From Conidiobolus incongruus B7586 (lineage: Eukaryota; Entomophthoromycota; Entomophthoromycetes; Entomophthorales; Conidiobolaceae): a stretch of 28,253 nt of DNA. Both the position numbers and the translations under genes were made by a program. The stretch covers positions 1 through 28,253 of the forward strand of contig JNEM01012797.1 in assembly GCA_000697335.1 (NCBI GenBank). Direction: 5' to 3'. Below, one piece after another: positions 1 to 11,086 of the stretch; within the stretch, counting starts at the first letter, position 1; every line of letters starts with the position of its first letter. The notes beneath the pieces were generated by a model. It saw only the letters and a list, made by a program, of their open reading frames with translations, was not told the DNA's origin and did no database searches.

Positions 1-900
1 ATTTTATAGCTTTAGCTTTATATATTTTATAATTATAATATAAAATAATAAATTTCCTTAGGTTGTATTAAGTATGATAATTAAAACAAGTTTTTTTTAA
101 AAAACTACATATAATGTATCATTAATAGATTTTTGTTAAAGAATTATATAGAAATAAAATATGTTATTATAATTTACTATCATAATTAATATTCACTCAA
201 AAATAAAATATTTATTTATAAGAATTTATGAAGGGGATTATTTTAACTTAATATCTTGTTTTGTGTTTTAATAAAAAAATATATCAAAGGGTTTATAATT
301 TATTAATTATAATAATTAGATATAAAAACTTTAGTTTTTAGTTATACCTTACTAAATTTTGTTTAGCTATAACTATTATAGCTTTTTTAAGCATTAGTTA
401 AATTATAAGGTATTTATTTTATATTTATTAATTAATTTAAACAAAAAATTTTATTAATTATTTAAAGAAAAAAAACATTATATATTTATATCTATATATA
501 TAGTTTAAAACTATTTATAATATATATATATTTCTAAAATTAATAATATGTTCGAAAAATTCAAAATTAGAAAATTTCTCATCACTATCATTGTTTTATT
601 TAATAATTTGTTTTTTTAATTTGATAAATGTTTGCTGAATTTAAATTTCAAATTAAGAATGGCAATTATGAAGTTTATACAGTTCTATGAAAATAATTAA
701 TTTATCTATAATTCATAATATTAATTTAAATATATACATGGAAATATTTGAAGTAAAAACTACAAGTTATTATATAATGATATGATCTAAATGCAATGTT
801 TTACAGATTCCACACTACCTTGAATAAAGAATTATTTCAAAAAAAAAACCAAATTGTTTTAAATGTCTAAAATCAATTCAAATTTTTATATTAAACTTGA
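1..900. other. A+T-rich stretch without a recognisable gene
   Basis: The stretch is almost entirely A and T, with short poly-A/poly-T runs and TA-rich simple sequence. I see no open frame with protein-like content on either strand, no tRNA-like boxes and no terminal repeats. It may be the far downstream flank of the decayed gene that follows on the minus strand. Confidence 0.6.
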
Positions 901-2280
901 ATACTAATTCAAACCTACCTCTGCCTCGAAATGGGACAATATGGCTGACCGTTGTCTATGAGTTATTGGTAGCTTTTATCAATTTTCTAGCTTTAGAAAA
1001 TTAATAGTCAAATCGGTAAAAAAGCTGAAAATATTGGGGCCTAGTTAAGATCAAGAATTGTTATCATCTGTCCAAATTAATTTAAATGGAGTCTTTATAA
1101 ACTGTTTCAAATACAAATGAATGTGATGGTGTTAATAGTAATTGCTGTTACTATGATGATAAATACAATCTCCCTGTTGGAAATCAGGTTTATGTAATTT
1201 GAAAGATAGTTGTTTAGAGTTCGAATCAGTAATACCACCTACTAGTTTTACTGTATTTGTAATCTTACCAGTAGTCAAATCTAGCATATACATTTGTTCT
1301 AAAGATGGCACATCTTTCTATATCATTTCATCAATTAAAATCATTTGATTATTGTAAATGACATTGTAAGCAAAGCTCATAGAATAATTAATGAGATTTT
1401 GCCCTCAGAATTAAGTGTTTTAGTGAAACTCCATGTCATTGATTGAATAATATATTCGAGAGTAGTTTCATTAGATTCATAACTGCTGTCAGGTGTATAA
1501 TCAAATCACTTTTACATATCAAAAATTACAAATCGTTTCATTATAATATTGAACGGAAAATTCTATTAAATTATACATATTTGTAAAACTAATATTCTTA
1601 TCGATAACGCCTAAAGATGTTTCTATTACCGTCCAAGAATTATTTTGACTATCTAAACTAATAGCTATTTTAATAAAATTATAGAAAGATAAATAATTCG
1701 CTAATTGATCATTTAATTGCCGTCTAGACCCTCTATCCACCTAGTATTTAGATATATCGATTTTTAATTAATACTACATAATGATATCCCATTGGTGGAA
1801 TCTTGTGTCTTGCAATAATGGCTATTAAAATTTTCAATTTTTTAGTGTTAACATCATGTCAATAACATTAACTGCTCATCGTTGTTCCTTTAAGTCGATC
1901 TTAAATAGTAAACCCTCTAAATATATATATATATATATATATATATGGTGATGTATTTAATATTATCTTCTTGATGAGCTCAGACAGAGGTAATAGTGTA
2001 ACCAGATCGAGGGAATCTTCCAAACTGATGAGGAGCCATGATATCAGAATTGTAATACTTCATCTTCCTAGACTCTAAATAGTATGAAAACAACAAATGA
2101 TCTGTATTCTTGGAATCATTTAGCGATTGATAAGTTTTACTATTAATAACAAGCAATTCATTGGGATTATCAGTATTAAAATCTGGCAACATTAGAAGAT
2201 AAGTATCTCGTAAGTCTTCTACGTGAAAATTAATACTATTTTGAACCATATCTTCAATAGATGTAGTATTCAAGGTAAAT
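901..2280 (-). pseudogene. decayed gene, possibly kelch/beta-propeller-like
   Basis: Three protein-like stretches follow each other on the minus strand. The first (2273-1980) has a Tyr/Leu-rich part ending in a GRFPRSGYTIT motif like the turn of a kelch blade. The second (about 1755-1519) carries VDRGSRRQLNDQL. The third (about 1500-1130) includes YNNQMILIDEM and then MYMLDLTTGKITN, again like kelch strands (a hydrophobic strand, then a YxLDLxT strand). They lie in different frames and are interrupted by stops, for example a TAG at 1320-1318 where a Gln codon is likely, and a TGA just after the GYTIT blade. Some breaks between stretches could be introns, but no consistent splice set was found. 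The kelch assignment rests only on motif spacing. It could be another secreted or membrane beta-propeller protein. The host gene appears inactive in this copy. Confidence 0.5.
1921..1946. repeat. (AT)13 microsatellite
   Basis: This is an uninterrupted AT dinucleotide run. It lies inside the decayed minus-strand gene, between its first two protein-like stretches, and therefore probably in former intron or linker sequence. Confidence 0.95.
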
Positions 2281-2612
2281 TTTGCTAATTGAATTATTTT
2301 GAAAATTTACTCAAAGCCTTTCGTTCTAATATGATATTTTTGGGAATAATAGTTACAAAATATCAACTAGATTATTATTTTATATATCATTTTAAATAAA
2401 TTAATATTAATATTAACAAATTTAATTATTAAAAATTAAATCTAAATATTCCATAACATTTATGGTACACTTTATTGATGTGTTAATTTTAATAGATCTT
2501 CAAAATTGGAAATCAAGTTAAATGAAAATTTGAGATGCTCTTATCTAAGTAGTTGTAATCATATTATCTTATTTATTATTACTCCACTAAAAATATATTA
2601 AAAGCCTAAAAA
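2281..2612. other. intergenic spacer downstream of MCM2
   Basis: About 330 bases of A+T-rich sequence lie between the 3' end of MCM2 and the 5' edge of the decayed gene on the same strand. It should hold the MCM2 polyadenylation region and any promoter of the next gene. I see no conserved motif that I would commit to. Confidence 0.5.
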
Positions 2613-5440
2613 TTACTGCCATCTCTTCACCAACACATTCGTTCCATCTTGTTGGGTTAATGTGAATTGAAGTTTGCTAAGATTATCGGGATTGAGGAAG
2701 CTTTGAATCTGATTGTGTGTGACACCCAATTCTCTGGCTCTAGTTTCAAAATCCGATATAGGGATAGTGACCACATCGGGTCGTGTTTGGTTCACGTCCT
2801 GTGACATATGTGTCATCGCGTACAGATGGACACTTTCTTTGACGAGTCTGTTGAGTAAGGCCGACAAGAGATCGGTGCGATCGCGACCCCTGTGCAGGTA
2901 TTTGGAGAGAGCACGACTGAGGAGTTTAGAGATACTGACCTTTTGGCAGCCGATGAAGGAGTTGAGGAATGTGGAGATGGCGAAATCAACATCGTCCTGG
3001 CGTACGTGATCCCTTAAATGCATCTTGGCGTGAGCTTCAGACATACGAATGATCGATTCCAAATGACGTACTGTGATGGGGAGACCTCCACCGTTGAGGG
3101 ATGCTGCACGTAATTCGGAATAAAGGGTGGTTAATTTGTCTTGGTCCATTTGGTAAAGGACGGGGCGGCAGTGGTCCCTAGCGTAAGCGATGTACTTCTT
3201 GAGGATTTCGGGATCGAGGGGCGTAAATTCTTCCGTATTGTCAACTTCCATTTGGGGTACTCCGCTGTGGCTGCGGTCGTGACTGTCCAAAACGAATTTC
3301 GCGAGATCGTAGTCGGCAACGGGATCGACGGTGTCTCTGACGACGCAGACGAGATCGAAACGTGACAAAATGGGTTCTGTCAAATCAACATTCTGGATGA
3401 GAGGCAATGTAGGGTTGTAGCGACCACGAAGAGGATTGGCAGCTGCAATGATACTGCAGCGAGCGCGTAGGGTTGTGACGATACCTGCTTTGGAAATGGA
3501 AATGGATTGCTGTTCCATAGCTTCGTGGATACTGGTACGATCCTTGTCGTTCATCTTATCGAATTCGTCAATGAGACAGGTTCCTTGATCGGCAAGGACT
3601 AAAGCACCACCTTCGAGAGTCCATTCTCGGGTAACAGGGTCCTTACGCACGGATGCTGTCAAACCTACAGCGGAAGCACCTTGACCGGTAGCATACACGC
3701 ATCTTTGGGCAGTTTGTTCTGCGAATTTGAGGAATTGGGACTTGGCTACACCTGGATCACCAAGTAAGAGGACGTTAATATCACCTCTGATATTGTGCTT
3801 ATTATTGACATCTTTGCCACAACCTCCAAACAAAGCTAAAGCGATAGCAGTTTTAATATCTTTGTGACCATAAATGCTGGGTGCAATGCTCTGGATAATA
3901 CGCTTATCAATATTGGGGTCCTTAGCGAGCTCGCGCACCATTTCGGTCTCTTCTTCAGTAATAACATTGAGACCACTCTGCTGACTATGTCTCTTGATAA
4001 CGGTATTAGCTTCAATTACTGTAGAGAACACTGGGAACCCGTGCTGGTTATTTAAACTGACATCCAGGCTATTTTGATATATACCAATAATTTCAACCTC
4101 TTCACCTGGCTTAGCGAAATCCACCAAATCCCAAAGTAAAATCACTTCACGATGGCGGGGCAGTCTTCCAGCCAAAACGGATCCAGGAGTTTCTTGCAGG
4201 GTGATCTTTTGATAGTTTCTGTATACTGTGTTTTGGCTAGACAGTTGAAAGGGGCCCTTGGATTGACAGTTCCAGCAGGAGCCAACTTTGACTTCTTGGG
4301 GGCTGGAGGGATCTTGGTAGAAAGGACCTAAAATTACACCACATTTGGTACATGTGAATTTGACGTATTTAAGCTGAGGAAGGACGTTGGAACGACGGGA
4401 AACCACACCGAAGACGCGGACGAGAGTGTTCAAGTGGAATTGACGCAATTCGCGAAGCGAGTAGAGTAAGGGAACATCTGTAATTCTGACGTGGACTTCG
4501 GTGTGAACTTGGTCGTATTGGGGATAACTTCTCAATACAACTTCAAGAGCAACGTCATCGAAGATAGGCAAGACTTGTTTGGGAGCATTACCGAGAATGT
4601 AAGCGAGGAAGGGATCGCGTTCAGCGAGATGCATGTAACTAACTTCTAGGGATTCCCAATTGCTTTCGACCATGAGACGAACCTTGTCACCATAAACGGA
4701 AGAGCCATGCTCGTCAGTATACCCAGTCAAGAACTGTTCGAACTGCCTGCGAATACCTCTTCTGGGAGCTTCCAAATTGATCCATTCGGAAAGTGTATCA
4801 GTCTTAATCTGACTGATATCATTTCTTGTAAAGTAAGGAATATCTTCATCACCTTCATAATGCATACCAGCAGCAGTGGGATCCTGACCGAAGAACTTTG
4901 CTGGATCACCCATATTTTGGGGCATTCTACTCTGACGAATATTACCCAAACTTGAGGGGAATTCGAAATCATCATGGGGCAATTGGTCTCCGTCATTGAT
5001 CATCGCACCTGGAACTAGATTGTACTGATCTCTGCGATCTAACTCTTGCTCCAATCTACGACGCTCGCCAATGTCTAGTTCAGCGAAGGATTGCTCGTCA
5101 ATGCCATCGCTGTCGTAACGATCTAATTCTGGATTGTCACGATAATCGCTAAACCAAAGTTAATATTAGCTTTAGCTATAGTGATAAACAAATTACTTTT
5201 CTAAATCAGAACCAAAAAGATCTTCACCGTCGTCGGGTTCGTCAATGTCTTGAACTTCACCTTCGTCGACTATGAGTTCGTTATCTTCGATAGCGTCTTG
5301 GTCGTTTAAGGGGGGACTGGAGGGGATGTCATCGTCGTTAGGAGCGTTGATAGTAACGCGATTACTGCGGGTACGTTTGGAACTCTGTTCAGTTATTAGT
5401 AAATTCACATTCTTATTTTTGATTAAATAATAGTTACCAT
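2613..5440 (-). CDS. MCM2: DNA replication licensing factor MCM2
   Basis: MCM2 is one of six subunits of the MCM2-7 helicase, loaded at origins in G1 and active in the CMG replisome in the nucleus. Coding exons are 5440-5438, 5384-5197 and 5148-2613, giving 908 residues, close to yeast (868) and human (904). The first exon is only the ATG. The N-terminus is acidic (about residues 15-60) and continues LFGSDLENDYRDNPELDRYD, an MCM2 hallmark. A C4 zinc finger uses C330, C333, C355 and C358. The AAA+ core has Walker A GDPGVAKS (about 527-534), Walker B LIDEFD (about 589-594) and the arginine-finger SRFD (about 659-662), followed by the MCM2-type VVRDTVDPV. The C-terminus fits a winged helix. The frame is fully open after splicing and ordinary in base use, unlike its decayed neighbours. 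Identity is certain; the start is inferred from splicing. Confidence 0.97.
5149..5196 (-). other. MCM2: MCM2 intron 2 (48 nt)
   Basis: Read on the minus strand it starts GTAATTTG and ends TTTGGTTTAG. Splicing joins AA to C (codon AAC), giving ..DLEN-DYRDNPELDRYD, which restores the conserved MCM2 N-terminal block across the junction. Without splicing the frame stops at once. Confidence 0.93.
5385..5437 (-). other. MCM2: MCM2 intron 1 (53 nt), directly after the ATG
   Basis: On the minus strand the intron starts GTAACT immediately behind ATG and ends ACTGAACAG, with a TACTAATAAC branch site about 15 nt before the acceptor. Splicing gives M-SSKRTRSNRV. The unspliced frame has no in-frame ATG: the alternative upstream start is GTG, and the nearby ATG at 5410-5408 is followed by TGA. 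Confidence 0.85.
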
Positions 5441-5700
5441 ATTGTGCAATATTTATATTTAAATTTTGATAATATATACAAGAAACAATAATTTAAAAAA
5501 ACTCAAATCTAAATCCAAATTTAATATCCTCAAAATCAATAAACAATTCAGCTTACCAATTGAATACAACTGTTTAATATATAACTTAACTATTATTATC
5601 TTATATTAAACAAACTATTTGAATACTGATTTTTTTACTAATTATTATTTCGTTTGTTAATAGTTGTTTTTTTGAAGAGTTTAATACTGAATGATATTTA

Positions 5701-5827
5701 CCAATTGATACTTTTATACCTTTATGACAAACTATTGCGAATTGGCCAATAATATTATGATATTCAATTTGGGATTAAGCCAATTAAATTAAATTTCGCT
5801 TCTCATTGGCTGATTTTAAATCATTGG
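5701..5827. promoter_or_regulatory. cluster of CCAAT-type boxes upstream of MCM2
   Basis: Five CCAAT/ATTGG pentamers fall within 127 bp: CCAAT at 5701-5705, the palindrome ATTGGCCAAT at 5741-5750 (one in each orientation), CCAAT at 5780-5784, and ATTGG at 5805-5809 and 5823-5827 (counting the palindrome as one site). CCAAT boxes are bound by the HAP/NF-Y complex in fungi. They lie 260-390 bp upstream of the MCM2 ATG and just ahead of a plus-strand coding remnant, so the interval may once have been a shared divergent promoter. Function is inferred from motif clustering only. Confidence 0.4.
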
Positions 5828-6090
5828 AAAAATTTTCGTGAGCGTGTTTCAATAGACTTAGCGAATAGTAATGAAATTGAAAATAATGGGAAAATTGTTA
5901 CGATGATTTTAATTCGTCCATTTTCTAATTTACTAGATTCTCAAAATTAATTGGTTGAACTTGAAAATATGACAAATTGATTGAAAGAATACCATTCTAC
6001 AATACAACAATTTGATAAACAAAGAAAGAGCGAAAAGAAATTAAAATAATCTGATACAAGAATCATGAAATTAAAAAATAGTTCATTCAT
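5826..6090 (+). pseudogene. decayed coiled-coil coding remnant
   Basis: The plus strand gives a protein-like reading beginning NFRERVSIDLANSNEIEN and continuing through IRPFSNLLDSQN into a heptad-like, charged segment with VELENMTN and QQFDKQRKSEKKLK. The segment is interrupted by TAA, TGA and TAA, at places where Gln, Arg or Trp codons would fit by a single C-to-T or G-to-A change. No frame change is needed. I found no clear start codon, and upstream of 5826 the reading merges into the CCAAT-rich region. It appears convergent with the minus-strand remnant that follows. The product is not recognised. Part of this reading could be fortuitous. Confidence 0.35.
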
Positions 6091-6645
6091 TTTATTGAAT
6101 TTATTTGATTTTCGATCCTTTCAAGATGTTAACTGTTAAGTTTGATCCATACTTCAATTCTTATCAAATCCTCATCACTTTTGAAATGCTCCAACTCTAA
6201 TTCAAACATTAAAATTATTCTTGAATAAGATTCATTTACCTATCAAAATACTCCCACTTAATCAACTCAAGATATGATCGTTCCTAAACTGACTTAGACG
6301 TTATGTCAATTTAGAAATCGTTTCCGACATTTGAGATTCTGTGTAAAAGAATTGCTGACTTTGTAGAATGAGTAAAATATTTTGGAGAGGTAGATTGTTG
6401 TTGGTAATGGATTTGGTATGGAGTAGGGTTAATAAATTTCTAAAAGTTGGATCAATGAACAAATTTTGGGAATGGGAGATGAGAATTTTATTGGAATGGA
6501 TAGGTTTCGAATTACTGGTTGTTTTAAAGCTTGGTAAGATTTACTCAACTTGGGATGGGGGGTTTAATATAAAGATCTGCTTTAATAGAACAATATTGTC
6601 CAGTTATCATAAAAATGTTTTAATTATATTAAATATTGAATAAAA
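6085..6645 (-). pseudogene. decayed helical coding remnant (possible 3' part of the next gene)
   Basis: On the minus strand, a frame with few stops reads through SKPIHSNKILISHSQNLF, NNNLPLQNILLILQSQQFF, MSETISKLT, stop, RLSQFRNDHIL and LSGSILIG. A GTAAAT donor and a TTAG acceptor then remove about 40 nt, and the frame continues as ELEHFKSDEDLIRIEVWIKL. Stops again sit where Gln codons are likely. The content is helical, and the downstream piece is amphipathic. It may be the C-terminal part of the large remnant at 6668-8562, from which only a short unreadable stretch separates it. I do not recognise a family. An open 91-codon plus-strand frame at 6368-6643 overlaps it and is judged a shadow. 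Confidence 0.4.
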
Positions 6646-6667
6646 TGTCAAATTTTCCTCATTGAAA

Positions 6668-8562
6668 TTAAGATAAAATTTTTAGGATTTGACACTTATT
6701 CAACAGTAACAATTCTTTGTCATCATTATCAATTCCAACTAAATTCCAAAATTGAGTGAAAATTTTCAAATTGTGAGACGCTATATTTACATCTAACAAT
6801 CCATCATGCAGCCATATAGCCTCGTCCAATCTATTGGTAGAATGATAATAGAGTGCCAAACTTTGCAAATAGGAACCAAAAACTTGAGCCACAGTTGGTA
6901 ACGACTAGTTAACTCAATAGCATCAATTAATGTCTAAATGGCAACAGTTTAGTAATATACAGGAGAAGGAGAGATGCTCGAGGAGATGCCTATTTAGCCA
7001 AATCAAAATCATTTGTGATTAAGAGGATGTCTATGAGTTGGATTAGAATCAGAGTTTTAATGTGGGCTAGTCGTAAGCGATTATAGTGGAATTCGTTGAA
7101 TGGCTAGGGGCCTAAAAGAAATATTAGTTTATATCAAAGAATATGATGATTCATATAACTGTTAGTAAATTCATTTTAGATGATCAATCAAAAAATAATT
7201 AAAAAAATTATTGCCAATCATTCAATTAACTTTACTATCTACAGCTTTTAAACCCTCTAACAAGAGTAATTTCGCCATATCGGTACTCGTATCGTACATT
7301 TGACATATTGTTGAGATCAGATAACCCAATACGAAATATTGACGTTCCGTCAACCATTTGATCCCCAATACCAGACTCACCCAAATACTTTCATCACTTG
7401 GTAAAACTCTAAGAACGGCATGGATCTATTTCTAAACTAGTGAGAGTTCAATACGACTAACAAATCACTTTCTATAAAGTCATTCATTTCAAAGCCATTA
7501 AACTTCAACGAGTGTTCAAACTATGGAATCCCAAATATGTATCTATCACCTGCTTAGCATCTCCAATCGCAAAAGCATATTGAATTTTTGCCATAAAGTA
7601 AAAAAATCGGAGTTAAGTGTTGTTTACACTATTGGGATTTTGAGCAACTGCACTCCCTATGAAGGAGGGATCAAGATGTTGTAGAATTTCGCAAACTTGG
7701 CCAAAGTTGTCGAGAAATTGAATTTGAATGTGGTATAGGAGCTCGAGAACCAAATCAGGATTAGAAATTGATGAGTGATTGAATATTGGAATTACCATTA
7801 TGAGGTAATGTTCCCTATTCCTGGCGTATTGAATCATCTTGGGCTAGTGATTGTGTGTAGATTTGATGTCCCCTTGATGCAATGATGAATTCACTTTAGT
7901 CAAAATGTAATAGTATATAAATTCGGGCACTTTTAATTGAACTTTCAATAATAATATCACAATATAAATAATTTTATTGAATTTAGTATAGACTTTGATT
8001 TCAACCAACTTAAATTATACCATTAGGTATATTGTATTTTTTAAATTTTTTTAAAAGATTGATATAGTATTAAATCATAACCAGTTCGATGAGTTTTAGG
8101 TATGAAATCTAAATAACAATGATTAATCCATAATCTTCAAGATAATATTATAACCATAAATTACAATTTTAACTACTTCAGCTTAAATAAAAAAACTTAT
8201 TAGAACTCTAACAATTCCACAAGCTATTAGAACTTACAGCTCTCTAAATATATTCCTCAGATTTTGGGGGATTTTGAGTATGGTGAAGTAAGGTTTGGCT
8301 CAAACTGTACGTAACTCTTATCTCCTCAATCCCCAAAACTCTGAATAATGCGCAACTTTTGCAATTCAGGATGGTGTACCATTTCTTTCAAAAACTTTAG
8401 AGCTGCCTCTAAGTATGTGACAGTTACAACGGCTAGAAAATCTAATTGGTATTTGACTACAAAGCTGTCAGCCTAAAGTTCTTGGAGGGAGAGGGATTGG
8501 AGACGGTCAAGTTGGAGATTTGATACACTTGTTAATGTTTAGTATCATTTTTTGGGCTGGTT
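6668..8562 (-). pseudogene. decayed gene for a large helical, TPR-like protein
   Basis: Several well-formed helical segments follow in order on the minus strand: about 8525-8270 (with VVKYQLDFLAVVTVTYLEAA), 7890-7613 (MIQYARNREHYLIMVIPIF, then LDNFGQVCEILQHLDPSF), 7460-7240 (IHAVLRVLPSDESIWVSLVL, LLLLEGLKAVDS), 7115-6950 (RLAHIKTLILIQLIDILL) and 6890-6668 (LQSLALYYHSTNRLDEAIWL). Introns probably separate them, yet each segment also carries internal TAG, TAA or TGA codons at likely Gln, Trp or Arg positions. This makes it a pseudogene rather than only a spliced gene. The last two segments faintly resemble the TPR region of the cohesin loader MAU2/SCC4, but the middle does not align for me, so the family stays open. 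An ACGCGT cell-cycle-type box lies at 8610-8615, upstream of the first segment. Confidence 0.55.
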
Positions 8563-8609
8563 AATGTAATCTGATGTCATATTTCTAATAGTAGTACTAG
8601 TTTTTTGAA

Positions 8610-8615
8610 ACGCGT
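8610..8615. promoter_or_regulatory. ACGCGT (MluI cell-cycle-box-like) site
   Basis: A palindromic ACGCGT sits in an otherwise G+C-poor stretch about 50-90 bp upstream of the first readable segment of the decayed helical-protein gene. In fungi this box is bound by MBF and drives G1/S transcription. A single six-base match is weak evidence, but CpG-containing motifs are rare in this neighbourhood. Confidence 0.25.
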
Positions 8616-11055
8616 AACCCAATTATGCTTAAATCTTTAACAAATTCAAAAATTAAATTATGGGATAATATTTGATATTTCAATCAGTAAATTTTAATAT
8701 ATACTCTTTAGAATCAAATTTCAAATTGATGGAGAGTTATGACCACATTTACTATATATTTATACAATCTAATTCTAACTAATATCTATGATAAACTTTC
8801 AATTTTTCTATATTTAAAATTTCTATCCTTTTAATGCTCTTCTAAATACATTTTATATCAGTATAATAATTCAATTTCAATAAACTCCAAATCATTGCGA
8901 AATATTTCATTATTTTAATAAACGCAGTTTGACGGTTCGATTCTTTATAATATATTATGATTACAAATAAACTATAAAACGATCAAATCTAATAAAAATA
9001 CTCATTCTTTTTATAAAGTCCAAACTATATTATTAAATATAAATATAACCCCAAATGAAATAAATAGTAACTCCATATATTCAAAATTCAAAAACTAAGG
9101 TTTCAATAATATTTTACCCAAAATTATATTCAATAATATTAAAACAATTAAAATCAAATTATTATTATTAAAATATCATTACCATAAGCTTTTGACCAAA
9201 ATTGTAATATCAAGGTTAATATATTGCAAAAATTTGACAAGTTATTCTAAAATAACTGATAATATTTTATAGTGATTGAAAATTTTAATGTCATTTTTAA
9301 TTTTATTCTATGTTATATTTGGATTCAAAATATGATGAATATCCCAAACAAAGTAATTATATTAATCAATGCTAAATTTGAAATTCACACATTTAAAGCG
9401 AACTAAATTATATAAAATTAAACGTGATTTTTAAATAATCATTTTATCATAATTGATATTATTATATTGCATTACAGTTATAAAAATTGTTTAATATAAA
9501 TATGAATGATACATTTAATAAAATACTAAGACAAAAGCTATCAATATAATGTTAAAATTAAATCAATTTCGAAATATGAATCTCTTATTGGTGAAAAATA
9601 ATTCTAATAATTTCCATGTTGATTTCATCCAAATATATCAACTTTAAAAAATTTTGCAAACTAATTTATCTAAAATGTTACTCTATAACCCTAGTGGAAT
9701 CCATTAATACCAATATGAATGTCCATCAAAAATATATGAATTAAGATTAGCTATTAAAACTTAGCTAATGAAAACATTACTCTCTTGATGGAATGACCTA
9801 GAGGATTCAAACATATTGATTACTGATAAATAATATATTGTATTTTTGTGATCGATTACATATATTCACCAGAATCATTAAATTTGATATATATAATTCT
9901 TTTTAGTTCAATTTAAATCATGTTAGACTGACATAAATGTAAAATTTATTTTTTGATATTTTAACAGATTATAATAGATATGAGTACTCTATTAATGAGT
10001 ATTGTAAGTGAAAATTATTATTCAATTTCTTAAGGTTTTATCAAACAGTTATTAGTTGTCTATTCAATAGAAATATAAATATAGTTTATCTCAAAAATCA
10101 TGATGTTGAATTTATTTTTATTCTTCTGAATATATAGCATTGATAATTAAAACTATCAGATCAATTTTGAAAAATTATATACACAACTAATTATTCATCC
10201 TTACTATAAACATATAATCAATAAGTAAAATTAGATTATTGATTTTAATATTTTAAATATTGATTATGTATTTTATGAAATGATTTATAGAGTTAATTAG
10301 TAAGATATCTATTATTCCAAATATCAAGATATTATTAAACAAATAATTCGAAATATTTAATAGTTCAAATTTTAACATAATAAATATATTTAAAAATTTA
10401 TGCATAATATCATAACTTTAATTAAATTTTAGGTTGGTGGCTCATCCCCAAATTCCTTTATTAACTAAATAATTCGATTATATAGTTCTCAATTTATAAT
10501 TTTCATTCGTAAGAATTTTTAGGAAAATAATTAAGAGATATAGATGGTAAATATTTATACCATACACATACATGTTAATATGTTTTCTGTTAACGATTAT
10601 TCGAAATGCAAAGCGGTGAATATAACTGATTTGTAATATTTTGATATTCAATATATAAAGAATCTTATATGAAACCATATAATTTTGATCATAAAGCTCT
10701 AGTTCAAAAATTTCTGATTTCTTAAACTCAATAAAATTATCATATATAATTTATATAAATATATTTTTAAGAATGGATTTAAAAATATTTATTATTAACT
10801 TTAATATTGAATTTAGCCTGGTAGAGGCTAAATAACAAAAATTAAACTATTCACCTATACAAGTCATCTTATTTAATAATAAACTTAATATTAAATTATT
10901 TATTAATCATATTCCTAGAATTTGATCAAATATCAATACCTATTAATTATAATATAATCAGTAGATTTGAGCTAAAAATTAATTAATTTATGATAATATA
11001 GGTTTAGATTGGTAATTTTATTTATAATAATTAGCATAATAAAATATAATATCAG

Positions 11056-11080
<25 letters not shown>
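11056..11080. repeat. (TA)12 microsatellite
   Basis: An uninterrupted TA dinucleotide run inside the A+T desert. Confidence 0.95.

Positions 11081-11086
<6 letters not shown>

Noticed and set aside
6368-6643. Open plus-strand frame of 91 codons
   Set aside because: Trp/Leu/Met-rich composition without motif. It lies antisense to a better, spliced minus-strand reading, and long open frames are expected opposite such sequence.
8931-8943. GGTTCGATTC, like a tRNA B box/T arm
   Set aside because: The flanks do not pair as a T stem, and there is no A box at the right distance upstream.
10478-10678. Minus-strand frame of 66 codons in the A+T desert
   Set aside because: Low complexity (Ile, Tyr, Asn, Lys), no start context, no motif.
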